Assembly: GCA_039820545.1 (NCBI GenBank)
Contig: JBCBPW010000019.1
Coordinates: 25,293-89,292 of the forward strand
From: JALEFZ01 sp039820545
GTDB lineage: Bacteria; Bacteroidota; Bacteroidia; J057
Direction: 5' to 3'
Length of the DNA: 64,000 nt
The notes below the pieces were generated by a model. It saw only the letters and a program-made list of their open reading frames with translations, had not been told where the DNA came from and did not search any database. Within the stretch, counting starts at the first letter, position 1, and the number at the start of each line of letters is the position of its first letter. The position numbers were made by a program, and so were the translations under genes. Below are positions 34,839-43,233 of the stretch, piece by piece.

Positions 34839-35684
34839 ATGAAAAACCTTTGTGTGACAATTGTATTGGGATCAATGCTCCTCGTTCAGGCGCATGCCCA
34901 GCAAGCCGTACGTCAGGCAGATCAATTTTGGAAAAGAAGAGTTGTCAATAGAATCAGTCTTGTAGAAAAGATCAACCGACCCCTGGTCTATCATACCTCC
35001 AATTATTATGGAAGTCAGTCAGGCTTTAAGGAAAATAATGGCGTGGTTGCTTCTCTGATCAATGGATTGAAAGAAGGTAAATACCTTGCTTATGATCCCT
35101 ATGAGTGGGAGCGTGCCATGACTTATGACGATATCCTCAAGCGAATGGAAGAGTTTGATCAAGCGGTCAATGGAAATCCCTGGGGGGAAGGCGAGTACCA
35201 GGAGGAAGAAGAAAGTAACTTCGACGAAAGTGAGTCGGATGTCTGGGATACAGAGGAAGGGAATGACGACTGGGGAGACGATTTTGATGATGCACCGCAG
35301 TTTGGTAGGGAGGCTGAGCTAGACTTAGGGCCTTATGAGGAGATTCTTCATATGGTGGAGGATCGAATTTTTGACAAAGGAAGATCTCAAATGGTCAATA
35401 AAATTGATTTCTTCGAGCTTATCTGGGTAGATCCTACAGGTATTTTGCCTGAGAAGGTGTTGGCTCGATTCCTATGGAAGGACGTCAAAGCCCAGCTAGA
35501 GCGCACCCAATGGAAGGCTCGATTCAATGATGCGACAGGACTGTCGATGGCACATGCTTTTGAGATGCGTCTATTCCATGGATTCATGATTGATGTCGGA
35601 GGGCAGCCGATCCGATCCTTGTGGGAGGCTGAGAAGAGAAGACAGGAAATTGTAGAGTTTGAGCATCATCTCTGGAGCTATTAA
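34839..35684 (+). CDS. GldN-like gliding motility / T9SS protein (copy 1)
   Basis: A 281-residue protein with a signal peptide (about 1-21, ending AHAQ). GldN (PorN) is a periplasmic ring protein of the T9SS core with GldK. Family features are the N-terminal block ADQFWKRRVVNRISLVEKINRPL (about 27-49), GLKEGKYLAYDPYEW (about 78-92), IFDKGRSQMVNKIDFFELIW (about 183-202) and a late MRLFHGFMIDVGGQ stretch. Between them is an unusual Asp/Glu/Trp-rich insert (about 118-160). The protein ends EFEHHLWSY. It has a paralogue at 54842-55630 sharing the insert and the HHLWSY end. Neither stands beside gldK, gldL or gldM, so they may be specialised or extra copies. Confidence 0.85.
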   Translation: MKNLCVTIVLGSMLLVQAHAQQAVRQADQFWKRRVVNRISLVEKINRPLVYHTSNYYGSQSGFKENNGVVASLINGLKEGKYLAYDPYEWERAMTYDDILKRMEEFDQAVNGNPWGEGEYQEEEESNFDESESDVWDTEEGNDDWGDDFDDAPQFGREAELDLGPYEEILHMVEDRIFDKGRSQMVNKIDFFELIWVDPTGILPEKVLARFLWKDVKAQLERTQWKARFNDATGLSMAHAFEMRLFHGFMIDVGGQPIRSLWEAEKRRQEIVEFEHHLWSY

Positions 35685-35738
35685 GGAAGATAGACAAACA
35701 GACGCTTAAGAGTTTTCCTTATTTTGCTACAAACAAGT

Positions 35739-35770
35739 CGGAGTGACTCAATCGGTCACTCCGTTTTTTT
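35739..35770 (+). terminator. Rho-independent terminator
   Basis: CGGAGTGA/TCACTCCG (35739-35746, 35756-35763) then seven T, after the first gldN-like gene. Confidence 0.88.
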
Positions 35771-35794
35771 CTTTGCCATTTAGGCAATGGATAG

Positions 35795-36073
35795 CTAGGA
35801 AACTACCTTGTGGTAGCGTCCTTTTTTGCATTTCCGCTTTTTCTTCCCTTTGGTCTCATAAGCTTTATCTACTTCCTCCCAATACTCAGCGGCGATTTTG
35901 ATAGGGTTTCCCTGAGAGTAATCCAGTCCGTTGCTGAGTATGTGCTGAAACATAGCCCAGAATGTGTAATCGTTATCAGGCTTTTGGGCGTACGCATCGT
36001 CGATGGCACGTTTGATGGTATCTACAGTCAAGGGACCTTCAGGGAGGGGAGATGTTTTTTCCATTTTTTTCAT
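35795..36073 (-). CDS. Small Lys-rich hypothetical protein
   Basis: A 92-residue protein from the ATG at 36071-36073; a second start, Met4 (36064), is also possible. The helical core (PLTVDTIKRAIDDAYAQKPDNDYTFWAMFQHIL) ends in a very basic tail (KGKKKRKCKKGRYHKVV) that suggests nucleic-acid or ribosome binding. No family is recognised. The bases upstream reading to 36118 do not look coding. It lies 84 bases downstream of the symporter gene on the same strand, so they may be co-transcribed. Confidence 0.6.
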   Translation of the reverse strand: MKKMEKTSPLPEGPLTVDTIKRAIDDAYAQKPDNDYTFWAMFQHILSNGLDYSQGNPIKIAAEYWEEVDKAYETKGKKKRKCKKGRYHKVVS

Positions 36074-36202
36074 TGTCAGTATAAGAGAGACGAGCGGAAA
36101 ATGTAGAGGTTGAAACAAAAAGTAAAAAAGTTGAATCTCTCTCTATTATACTGATTAGAAAAATGAATGGATGGAGTCTTTTGTTTATTTCGATGAATGG
36201 GC

Positions 36203-37699
36203 TTAGAAGCTGGATCCAATGTCATCTATAGAGGATGAATCGTCTGGATCTTTTTGGATAAGTAGTAATCCAACAAAAGTAAGAAGGCCATTTAAAATGA
36301 GTAACTCAAACCCAAATTTATATCCAATCCAAGCCTCTGATTGGGTGCTGATAATATAGGTGAGAATAGGGGACAATATACAAATAAGTGGACTCCACTG
36401 GTCTCTGATCTGTACACGGGTGAATAGTCCCAAAGCGTAGAAACCTAGTAAGGGTCCGTAGGTATATCCTGCAACCGTAAACAATTGGTTGATCACAGAG
36501 CGATCATTGATTTCTCTAAATATGATGATGACAATAAAGAGAACGACCGAAAAACCAGCATGTACAAGCCATCTCGTTTGTTTGAGTTGAGGTGTATACG
36601 GCTTTTTCTCAAAACCCAAAAAATCGACGCAAAAGGATGTCGTCAATGCGGTCAAAGCTGAGTCGGCACTAGAATAAGCCGCGGCGATCAATCCCAAGAG
36701 GAAGACAATGCCGATGACGGGGGGAAGGTGTTCTAGGGCAATTGTCGGGAATAATTGGTCTGCACTTTCGGGGATGGCAATCCCTTGGTCACCCGCATGG
36801 AGATATAGCATGGCCCCGAGCGTAAGAAATAAGACGTTAGCCACTACCAGGATTCCTGTGAAGGTGTACATATTGAGTTGGGCGTCTTTTAAGGTTTTGA
36901 CCGTGAGGTTTTTCTGCATCATGTCTTGGTCTAGACCTGTCATTACGATGGTGAGAAACATCCCCGCTAAAAACTGCTTGAAGAAATTGTTGGGATCGCT
37001 CCAGCCATTTTCGAAGAAAAATACTTTCCCATAGGGACTATCGCCGATTCGATCGAAGATCCCTCCGATTCCTAGATCCATCTGCCCAGCAATCGCGCCC
37101 ACCGTCAGGAAGACCGCGAGGAGCATTGCCGCTGTCTGGAAGCTATCTGTCCATACGACAGTTTTAATTCCTCCTCTGAATGTATAGATCCAGATAAGTA
37201 CAATAGCTGCTGCGACGGTCACCGCAAACGGGATGTTCAAAGGACCGAGAATGAATTTATCCAATACAATGGCCACTAGATACAATCTGAAGGATGCTCC
37301 GATGATCCTTGAGACCAGGAAATATCCTGCACCTGTTTTATAAGAGGCGTTGCCGAAGCGCTGGTCAAGATAGGCGTAGATGGAGGTCAGATTCAGGCGA
37401 TAGTAGACGGGAAGTAAGACCTGCGCAATCACAATGTAGCCCGCCACATATCCCAATACCAACTGCAAATAAGCAAATGCTTGATTGGCTCCACCTGCGC
37501 CTACTGCACCAGGAACGGATATGAATGTCACTCCTGAAAGAGTCGCGCCGATCATCCCAAAAGCGACGAGATACCAGGGAGCCTGACGATTGGCAGTAAA
37601 AAAAGATCGATTATCAGCCGTTTTACTCGTGAAGAAAGATATCGCGACTAGTATAAGGAAGTAGCCTAGGATCAGAATTAAGGCAGTTGTAGGAGACAT
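36203..37699 (-). CDS. Sodium:solute symporter (SSS family)
   Basis: A 498-residue inner-membrane protein with about 13 hydrophobic helices. It matches the SSS family: an N-terminal AFGMIGATLSGVTFISVPGA block (about 51-70), TFRGGIKTVVWTDSFQTAAM (about 173-192), and a middle LIAAAYSSADSALTALTTSF (about 337-356) that provides Na+ site residues. Members import sugars, amino acids, nucleosides or sialic acid with Na+. The substrate cannot be told. The 130-250 bases between it and the divergent gene at 37949 hold two 11-bp direct repeats one 21-bp period apart that may regulate it. Confidence 0.9.
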   Translation of the reverse strand: MSPTTALILILGYFLILVAISFFTSKTADNRSFFTANRQAPWYLVAFGMIGATLSGVTFISVPGAVGAGGANQAFAYLQLVLGYVAGYIVIAQVLLPVYYRLNLTSIYAYLDQRFGNASYKTGAGYFLVSRIIGASFRLYLVAIVLDKFILGPLNIPFAVTVAAAIVLIWIYTFRGGIKTVVWTDSFQTAAMLLAVFLTVGAIAGQMDLGIGGIFDRIGDSPYGKVFFFENGWSDPNNFFKQFLAGMFLTIVMTGLDQDMMQKNLTVKTLKDAQLNMYTFTGILVVANVLFLTLGAMLYLHAGDQGIAIPESADQLFPTIALEHLPPVIGIVFLLGLIAAAYSSADSALTALTTSFCVDFLGFEKKPYTPQLKQTRWLVHAGFSVVLFIVIIIFREINDRSVINQLFTVAGYTYGPLLGFYALGLFTRVQIRDQWSPLICILSPILTYIISTQSEAWIGYKFGFELLILNGLLTFVGLLLIQKDPDDSSSIDDIGSSF

Positions 37700-37828
37700 A
37701 CAAATACGATCAAATGATTCAGAAACGATGGAAAATGGAGCTCAAATGCTCAAAAGACAATGAGTACAGTCCCATGTAGATACAGACGGAGCAAATTACA
37801 ACCTTCTCCTAAGCAGCCCAAGGCTTTT

Positions 37829-37860
37829 AACCCTTACACAATTCTAAAAAACCCTTACAC
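37829..37860. promoter_or_regulatory. Two 11-bp direct repeats at 21-bp spacing
   Basis: AACCCTTACAC occurs twice, at 37829-37839 and 37850-37860, so the copies are 21 bp apart, two DNA turns, on the same face of the helix. This is the geometry used by LytTR-type and similar response regulators. It lies between divergent genes: a symporter (start 37699) and a small secreted protein (start 37949). Confidence 0.45.
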
Positions 37861-37948
37861 CCTACCATTCATCGATTTTCTATGTAGGCTTTGAGTTGAT
37901 TTTTGCTCATTTGAATTGTTGAAAGCGAAGATTCCCAACAAAAGGCAC

Positions 37949-38320
37949 ATGAAAAATCTTTACCCTCTTTTGACTCTAGCCTTCTGTTTTCAACTTGTTT
38001 TTGCCACTTCCGCTCTTCCCATTGAAGGACCCAAAACCGAAACAGTGCTCACTATTCTTAGCAACACGACAGGGATTGATATCTCTGAAGGTAGTGCGGA
38101 GATTGTGTTGAACTTTAAGCGCATTCGTACCGACGAGGTATCCATTCAAGTCTACAATGCGCAGCGACGGTGCATATTCAAAGATCGTCAGTACAGCGTC
38201 CCTCAGGGCACACAGTTCAATATATCTGCTGAAAATTGGACACAGGGTGAGTACATCATCATCATCAAGCAAGGCTTTGGCAAGTGTAGCAAGATCAAAT
38301 ACTACGTAAAATCATCATAA
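37949..38320 (+). CDS. Small secreted protein, function unknown
   Basis: A 123-residue protein from the ATG at 37949 (MKNLYPLLTLAFCFQLVFATSA, a signal peptide). The mature part is a small beta-sandwich ending SAENWTQGEYIIIIKQGFGK. It contains repeated charged strands (VSIQVYNAQRRCIFKDRQY) and two Cys (Cys72-Cys115 region) that could pair. The strand pattern (hydrophobic strand, then NAQ/NAE, then Trp/Gly-Tyr-Ile) recalls the T9SS sorting domain, but the family's N-P-x motif is absent, so I do not claim it. The longer frame from 37916 starts with TTG and is rejected. Confidence 0.65.
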   Translation: MKNLYPLLTLAFCFQLVFATSALPIEGPKTETVLTILSNTTGIDISEGSAEIVLNFKRIRTDEVSIQVYNAQRRCIFKDRQYSVPQGTQFNISAENWTQGEYIIIIKQGFGKCSKIKYYVKSS

Positions 38321-38410
38321 ACGTAGTTGGATAGCTCCATTGAATCTCTAACCGATCTATATTCTTTGACCATACATACCTCTGAATACATTTTTTATAT
38401 CCGGTTTTAA

Positions 38411-39718
38411 CTATTTCCCCAAACCTGTTGTAAGTAATGTCTGTCCGATTTCGCAGGACAGGCATTTTTTTTCTTTGCAGTATGATTGATACAGGTGATA
38501 GATTCCTTGCGTATCCACTATGTGTTTTTGCGGAAGTGGATACTTAGAGAATTTTCGGGTGATGGTATTCCTTTCCGCCTTTAATTGATAGGCAAACGTG
38601 CGCAACGTATTCGATTGGCCCGCTGGATATTGGTTTTCATAGAGCATAGCCACAGGCAAAAGCGCATTCCAGATCAACATTTCTTTGGTCTGCTTCCCAA
38701 GACAAGGGCGCAGAAGCTTGTGAGTCACGCCCCAGCTATGGTGTGTGTGCCAATAGTTAGAGACACCTAAATCTGTTTGTAGAAATCTGAGCATCCCTTC
38801 CATGCTCAAAAGATCTGTCCACTTCGGAAACAAGCGTACCCACTGTGCAAGTTGTGCGAGCCTGAGCATAGGAAAGGCGTGTGGACGCATCCGACTGTGT
38901 TTGACAGGAAGAGCTGTCATCTCTCCTAGCTTGTGTTTGTGACGCAGATAGGACCAACGATCAAGAGAGCGTTGGTGCGATTCATCTTTGGCTTGGCCTT
39001 TTAACAATCCTAACCCCCCAAACAAAAGCGTTTCGACCGTAAACACATCTTCCTGATACCGCTGAATCAACCCAAATGGGATGCGCTGGGCGAGTATCTC
39101 GAAGGGTGTATGATTCGCTTTACCTCCTAGTCTAGGTAAGATCGCATGCCACAAGAGTTCACGAAAATCACCCTGATAGTGGGAGAGTCTTTCTTTCCAA
39201 GTATTTGTCTTTTGTTGTAGGCGCTGCCATCCCAGCTGCCTGATCCAGTGGTCATATGATGAGAGAGTCTGAATGAGCAATGCATGACAGGGGAGGTTGG
39301 CTTGTGTATCTTGTAGAAAGGTGTAGTTGCGCCAAAAGCTCGCAGGGATCAAGCCCTCCAAAACCAATTCTGGGATAATAGTTCCATCTGTACGGCAGGC
39401 AGGAACCTTTCCTTTTTTGTACACCACATGCAAGATCGTATTGTCATAGTGTGGGTCCTGATGATGCTTGTGGTGGTACCAGTCTCCCGTCGTCTTATGT
39501 ATCTCCACGTGTCCCCGCCAAGTAATTCCATCCAGATGAATGGTCGCATCCAGGAAATCTGGGCCTTGATCTTTATTCCATATACCAGGGTCAACAATAT
39601 GTATCTTCTGTCCATTTGTCGTCTGAAGGGTATGGAGCTGAAAGTACAATTGTTGCCAGATAAACTGGAAAACTTCTTCTGGATACATGAGATGTGCATT
39701 CATGGAGTCATTCTTCAT
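38411..39718 (-). CDS. DUF2851 family protein
   Basis: A 435-residue protein, predicted cytoplasmic. The N-terminal part shows the family's pattern: GIWNKDQGPDFLDATIHLDG, then WRGHVEIHKTTGDWYHHKHH and NTILHVVY (about 48-105). The G-P-D-F and E-I-H segments would fit the metal site of a PD-(D/E)xK-like nuclease, but no activity is proven. The last residues include a paired Cys (KKCLSCEIGQTLL), a common ending. The 3' end of the gene also encodes a hairpin followed by T-run on the opposite strand (see 38436-38472). The gene converges with the small secreted protein gene. Confidence 0.85.
   Translation of the reverse strand: MKNDSMNAHLMYPEEVFQFIWQQLYFQLHTLQTTNGQKIHIVDPGIWNKDQGPDFLDATIHLDGITWRGHVEIHKTTGDWYHHKHHQDPHYDNTILHVVYKKGKVPACRTDGTIIPELVLEGLIPASFWRNYTFLQDTQANLPCHALLIQTLSSYDHWIRQLGWQRLQQKTNTWKERLSHYQGDFRELLWHAILPRLGGKANHTPFEILAQRIPFGLIQRYQEDVFTVETLLFGGLGLLKGQAKDESHQRSLDRWSYLRHKHKLGEMTALPVKHSRMRPHAFPMLRLAQLAQWVRLFPKWTDLLSMEGMLRFLQTDLGVSNYWHTHHSWGVTHKLLRPCLGKQTKEMLIWNALLPVAMLYENQYPAGQSNTLRTFAYQLKAERNTITRKFSKYPLPQKHIVDTQGIYHLYQSYCKEKKCLSCEIGQTLLTTGLGK
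38436..38472 (+). terminator. Terminator of the small secreted protein gene, inside the DUF2851 coding end
   Basis: Plus strand: AATGTCTGTCC/GGACAGGCATT (38436-38446 with 38456-38466; one G-U pair) then a run of T. It lies 120 bases after the stop at 38320 and overlaps codons for the conserved C-x-x-C end of the opposite gene. Confidence 0.7.
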
Positions 39719-40211
39719 TTGAAATGAAAAGCAGGACGATTTACTATAAAAATAATTGATCGTGCGAGTTAGAAAAATTTATAGGGATGAAAAATTTCCC
39801 CCTTTTTTATTTATAGTAAATTTTATTTATGCGAAACTAAGCAGCTGATAGTGAGTTCATTTCTTTGTAAGTCGAAAGTAAGTTTAAATAGGATAATGTC
39901 TATGTTAACGGTGGAGATAGAAACGAGAGGTATAATAATAAAGCACTGGTAATTAATTTATTACATAAAATATTTTCGTTTCGACTTACTGGGTTATCGC
40001 TGTTCATCCATTTAATATGAAATTCTTACAATTCAGGAAGAAGAAATATAAAAATATGAACAAAAGGCTACCTTTTTTACAGACAGTCCGTATATAAATT
40101 ATACAATAGTCTTACAGTTGAACCTTTCATATTGTAAAACATATGATCTTGTTCTTAAGAATTCAAATGAAGCTATTACATATAAGCTGATGTAGATTGA
40201 TATAGAAATTG
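39719..40211. other. Divergent AT-rich intergenic region
   Basis: About 490 bases separating DUF2851 (minus) from the patatin-like gene (plus). No gene or RNA is visible. The listed inverted repeat (39740-39820) lies near the DUF2851 start. No clear TAnnTTTG box with a well-placed TTG stands before either gene. Confidence 0.5.
39740..39820. repeat. Imperfect inverted repeat with 51-bp spacer
   Basis: TTTACTATAAAAATAA (39740-39755) faces TTATTTATAGTAAA (39807-39820), matching except for two extra A. It is next to the DUF2851 start. It could be an operator pair or the ends of a small degenerate element. Confidence 0.4.
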
Positions 40212-42482
40212 ATGAAGAAGATTCGCCCTATTTTAGAAATGATTCGTTACTCTTTGCCTGTTCGTCTTATGATCCGCCAGTTTCAGCATCATAAGTCGGT
40301 ATTGGTATTTTGGGGTATACTGCTCGGAATCATCTCAGGGGCGATCGCCAAAAACTTGGGAGGTGCTTTTCTCTTCCTCGAACCTGAATACTTGGGGGAA
40401 GAAAATTTTTGGTCAGTCTTCCTGGTGGGATCAGCACTCGGAGGCTTTCTATTTGCCTACATGATCACTATCTACATTAACGAGAGCTACCGTTTCCACT
40501 TTATTTCTGCCACACAACATCCCTTCTATGTCCTAGCCTACAACAATCTCCTGATTCCATTGACATTCATTGTCTGGTACTATTATAGCTTTATATCTTA
40601 CCATGTGAGTGTGTATGATGGATTTTCTTGGGAGGTGGGACAACGCGTAGGAGGTTTGACTTTGGGAATTTTAGCTGTCTTTTTGATCTCTGCCTTCTAC
40701 TTTTTTGCTCAGCGTTCGATCTTTTCTCGCTACGGGAAAAAGCTGGAAGATGGACTGTCGCATAGCAACAAACAAAATAAGAAGATCATTCTTGACAAGG
40801 CCCGTGAGTCATTTAAAGACAAGCAGAGAGCCGACTGTTATGTATTGTTTCCCTTCCAGGTCAGGAAAGTCAATAGTTTGATTTATGGAGACTTTCGCTC
40901 GGTGGTTAAGACCTTGCGTCAGCACCACGGTAAGCAACTTTTGGTACAAGTCTTTGTATTTGCTTTAATTGCCGTATTAGGTTTGCTAGAGAGTCGGCCC
41001 ATCTTTCAGATTCCTGCTGGAGCCAGTTTGATTCTCCTCCTCTCCCTGTTCATGTTAATCATCGCAGCGATGCGCTTCTGGTTTCGTCAGTGGGGGGCAC
41101 CTACCTTGATCGTTGCAGGGCTGACGCTGGTGCTATACAGTAACTTGGATTATTTTAAAGAGCAGAATCAAGCCATTGGGCTCGACTATTCCGTTCCAGC
41201 CGTTCCCTATTCTTTAGAGGCATTGAATGCGATTGACAAAGAGGAGTTCTATCATGCAGATCGTAGCCATACGCTGGAGATGCTGGAAAACTGGAAGCGT
41301 CAATATGAATTCAAGTATGGACGCCTCCAAAAGCCTCGGGCAGTATTTGTTTCTGCCTCAGGAGGTGGTTTGCGTTCAGCTTACTGGACTTTCAATGTCC
41401 TTCAGCACATAGACAGTGTGACCGAGGGCAGGGCGAGCGACAATATGCGCCTTATGACAGGAGCCTCAGGTGGAATGTTTGGTGCGTCATACTTCAGAGA
41501 ACTCTATCTGCGCCAGCAAAAAGGAGAAGATATTGATCCTTTTCATCCCCAATACCGAGAAAAAATCTCTCAAGATCTGCTGAATCGTGTGTTCTTTAAG
41601 ATGTTCACCGATATTCTGTTACCTACCCGAAAAGTCGAAGTAGGATGCAATGAATACGATTGGGAAACAGGGTACTCCTTCGACCATCAGGTAGCACAGA
41701 ATATGCCTGAATTTGCGGGGCGTAAGCTGGGAGACTATGCCGAATGGGAAGCCAAAGGAACCATCCCGCAATTGATTCTTTCCCCTACGGTCATCAACCA
41801 GGGGAGACAGTTGTATATTTCTTCCAATCCCGTATCCTATCTGACAAGGTCGAACCAGATTTCTTCCCGATTTCGTACCCGTGTGAAGGGAGTCGAGTTT
41901 CGTAGATTTTTTGAAAATCATAGCCCTGACAGCTTGAGTATGATCTCGGCTTTGAGGATGAATGCCACTTTTCCTATTATCCTTCCAGTGGTGGAGCTAC
42001 CTACTGTACCTTCTATGGAGATCATGGATGCAGGAGCAGTAGACAATTTCGGGAACCAGGCAGGTCTGCGCTATCTGTACGAATTTAGAGATTGGTTTGC
42101 AGAAAATACGAGCGGTATTGTATTTCTACAGATCCGTGACAATGTCCTCAACAACCCCATTCGTGAGCCTTATAATAAGCACTCTTTCAGTAAGGTATTC
42201 GCGCCGCTGGGAGGAGGATATTATTCAATGGCACAGGCCAAGGACATCAACAATGACTACCTGCTAGAGGTAGTGCACGAGTGGTTTGATGGACATGTAG
42301 AGGTTGTTCCTGTCATTTATCCACGTGAGTTGAGCGATGAGCCTGTATCTTTGAGCTGGCATTTGACCAAGCGAGAAAAGAAAATGATCGAACACAGCCT
42401 AGAGTTACCCTCTAACCAGCGCGCTTTCCAAGTGCTAAAAGATCTGTACAATCCTGAGATGATCGCCCAGGCAAAAAAGTAG
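40212..42482 (+). CDS. Membrane-anchored patatin-like phospholipase
   Basis: A 756-residue protein from the ATG at 40212; the TTG just before it is rejected. Residues 1-330 hold about six to eight membrane segments (LVFWGILLGIISGAIA, FLVGSALGGFLFAYMITIY, LIPLTFIVWYYYSF, LTLGILAVFLISAFYFFA, VFVFALIAVLGLL and others). The patatin-like domain begins about residue 375: the oxyanion loop SASGGGLRSAYW, then the nucleophile elbow TGASGGMFGASYF (G-x-S-x-G form G-A-S-G-G), and the catalytic Asp in EIMDAGAVDNFGNQAG (about 600). It could act on membrane lipids, as a lipase or acyl hydrolase. The large N-terminal membrane half is unusual for patatins. It is transcribed alone. Confidence 0.88.
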   Translation: MKKIRPILEMIRYSLPVRLMIRQFQHHKSVLVFWGILLGIISGAIAKNLGGAFLFLEPEYLGEENFWSVFLVGSALGGFLFAYMITIYINESYRFHFISATQHPFYVLAYNNLLIPLTFIVWYYYSFISYHVSVYDGFSWEVGQRVGGLTLGILAVFLISAFYFFAQRSIFSRYGKKLEDGLSHSNKQNKKIILDKARESFKDKQRADCYVLFPFQVRKVNSLIYGDFRSVVKTLRQHHGKQLLVQVFVFALIAVLGLLESRPIFQIPAGASLILLLSLFMLIIAAMRFWFRQWGAPTLIVAGLTLVLYSNLDYFKEQNQAIGLDYSVPAVPYSLEALNAIDKEEFYHADRSHTLEMLENWKRQYEFKYGRLQKPRAVFVSASGGGLRSAYWTFNVLQHIDSVTEGRASDNMRLMTGASGGMFGASYFRELYLRQQKGEDIDPFHPQYREKISQDLLNRVFFKMFTDILLPTRKVEVGCNEYDWETGYSFDHQVAQNMPEFAGRKLGDYAEWEAKGTIPQLILSPTVINQGRQLYISSNPVSYLTRSNQISSRFRTRVKGVEFRRFFENHSPDSLSMISALRMNATFPIILPVVELPTVPSMEIMDAGAVDNFGNQAGLRYLYEFRDWFAENTSGIVFLQIRDNVLNNPIREPYNKHSFSKVFAPLGGGYYSMAQAKDINNDYLLEVVHEWFDGHVEVVPVIYPRELSDEPVSLSWHLTKREKKMIEHSLELPSNQRAFQVLKDLYNPEMIAQAKK

Positions 42483-42561
42483 CTAGCAAACCAACATGTA
42501 GCGCCAAGATTCGTAGGGAATATTCCCTGGATATTTGTATCTTATTGTCAAAGAAAGTCGT

Positions 42562-42858
42562 ATGGGTAGTATAGCATATATCACAAATACTGAAGGCGAA
42601 AAAATAGGATTGAATCTTAGATTGGAAGATAATCCAGAAATTATACCCGAGATGTACGAGTTATTGAGAGTCATATTGAAGGTAAAGGAAACAGAGCGTG
42701 CCAAAGCCCATAAGAAAGTCTCCAAGAAAGCTATGACTTTTGATGCCGTTTTGGATTTGATAGACGAATCTAAAATGAGTGGCGAATTAACTACAGCACA
42801 ATTCTCTGAACTACATCCTACATGGCAAAAAAACGAAAGGTTGTCCTCACTAAGTTAG
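42562..42858 (+). CDS. Antitoxin-like protein of the toxin-antitoxin pair
   Basis: A 98-residue protein from the ATG at 42562 (MGSIAYITNTEGEKIGLNLR); a TTG at 42535 would add nine residues. The N-terminal half suggests a small beta-fold. The C-terminal half is a mobile, Lys-rich helix (KETERAKAHKKVSKKAMTFDAVLDLI), which is usual for the toxin-wrapping part of antitoxins. It overlaps the downstream toxin gene by 37 bases, so the two are translationally coupled. No DNA-binding motif is clear, so the antitoxin family is not named. Confidence 0.65.
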   Translation: MGSIAYITNTEGEKIGLNLRLEDNPEIIPEMYELLRVILKVKETERAKAHKKVSKKAMTFDAVLDLIDESKMSGELTTAQFSELHPTWQKNERLSSLS

Positions 42859-43127
42859 CCAACGAACAAATCACTTACATTTATCAGCAGTCCATAGCCC
42901 AAGAGGGACAAGAAGAAGCCCAAATATTGATGGACGATTTCCTCGACGTAGCTTTTACCTTGATTGCTGCCCAACCGAGTCGTTTTCCTATTTGCTTGGA
43001 CAAGCCGCGTGCATCAGCTACCTATCGCATGGCAGTATTTGCAGAGGATTATCGGATCATTTTCCAAATTCTGACCCAAAAGATCCTCATTGTCCTTATT
43101 CATCATGAGGAAGACTTGCCCTTCTAA
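42822..43127 (+). CDS. RelE/ParE-family toxin
   Basis: A 101-residue protein of the RelE/ParE superfamily. Its C-terminal strands follow the family pattern: YRMAVFAEDYRIIFQILTQK and then ILIVLIHHEEDLPF. The N-terminus KKRKVVLTKLANEQITYIYQQS is the usual start helix after a first strand. RelE relatives cleave mRNA on the ribosome and ParE relatives poison gyrase; the sequence does not decide between them. It overlaps the antitoxin gene in the order antitoxin then toxin, as expected for type II pairs. purC begins about 105 bases downstream. Confidence 0.8.
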   Translation: MAKKRKVVLTKLANEQITYIYQQSIAQEGQEEAQILMDDFLDVAFTLIAAQPSRFPICLDKPRASATYRMAVFAEDYRIIFQILTQKILIVLIHHEEDLPF

Positions 43128-43233
43128 CGATGAAAAGTAATTGCCTCCATTCATCCTTTTATCCAACAAAAGGCGTAAATTTCGGTCTGAAAACAGGAGT
43201 GATGCATACTCTTATCTGACTGAAAACAAGCAT

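Noticed and set aside
34615..34842. A 75-residue frame before the first gldN-like gene
   Set aside because: It starts with TTG overlapping the previous stop, has no family pattern, and lies in a promoter gap.
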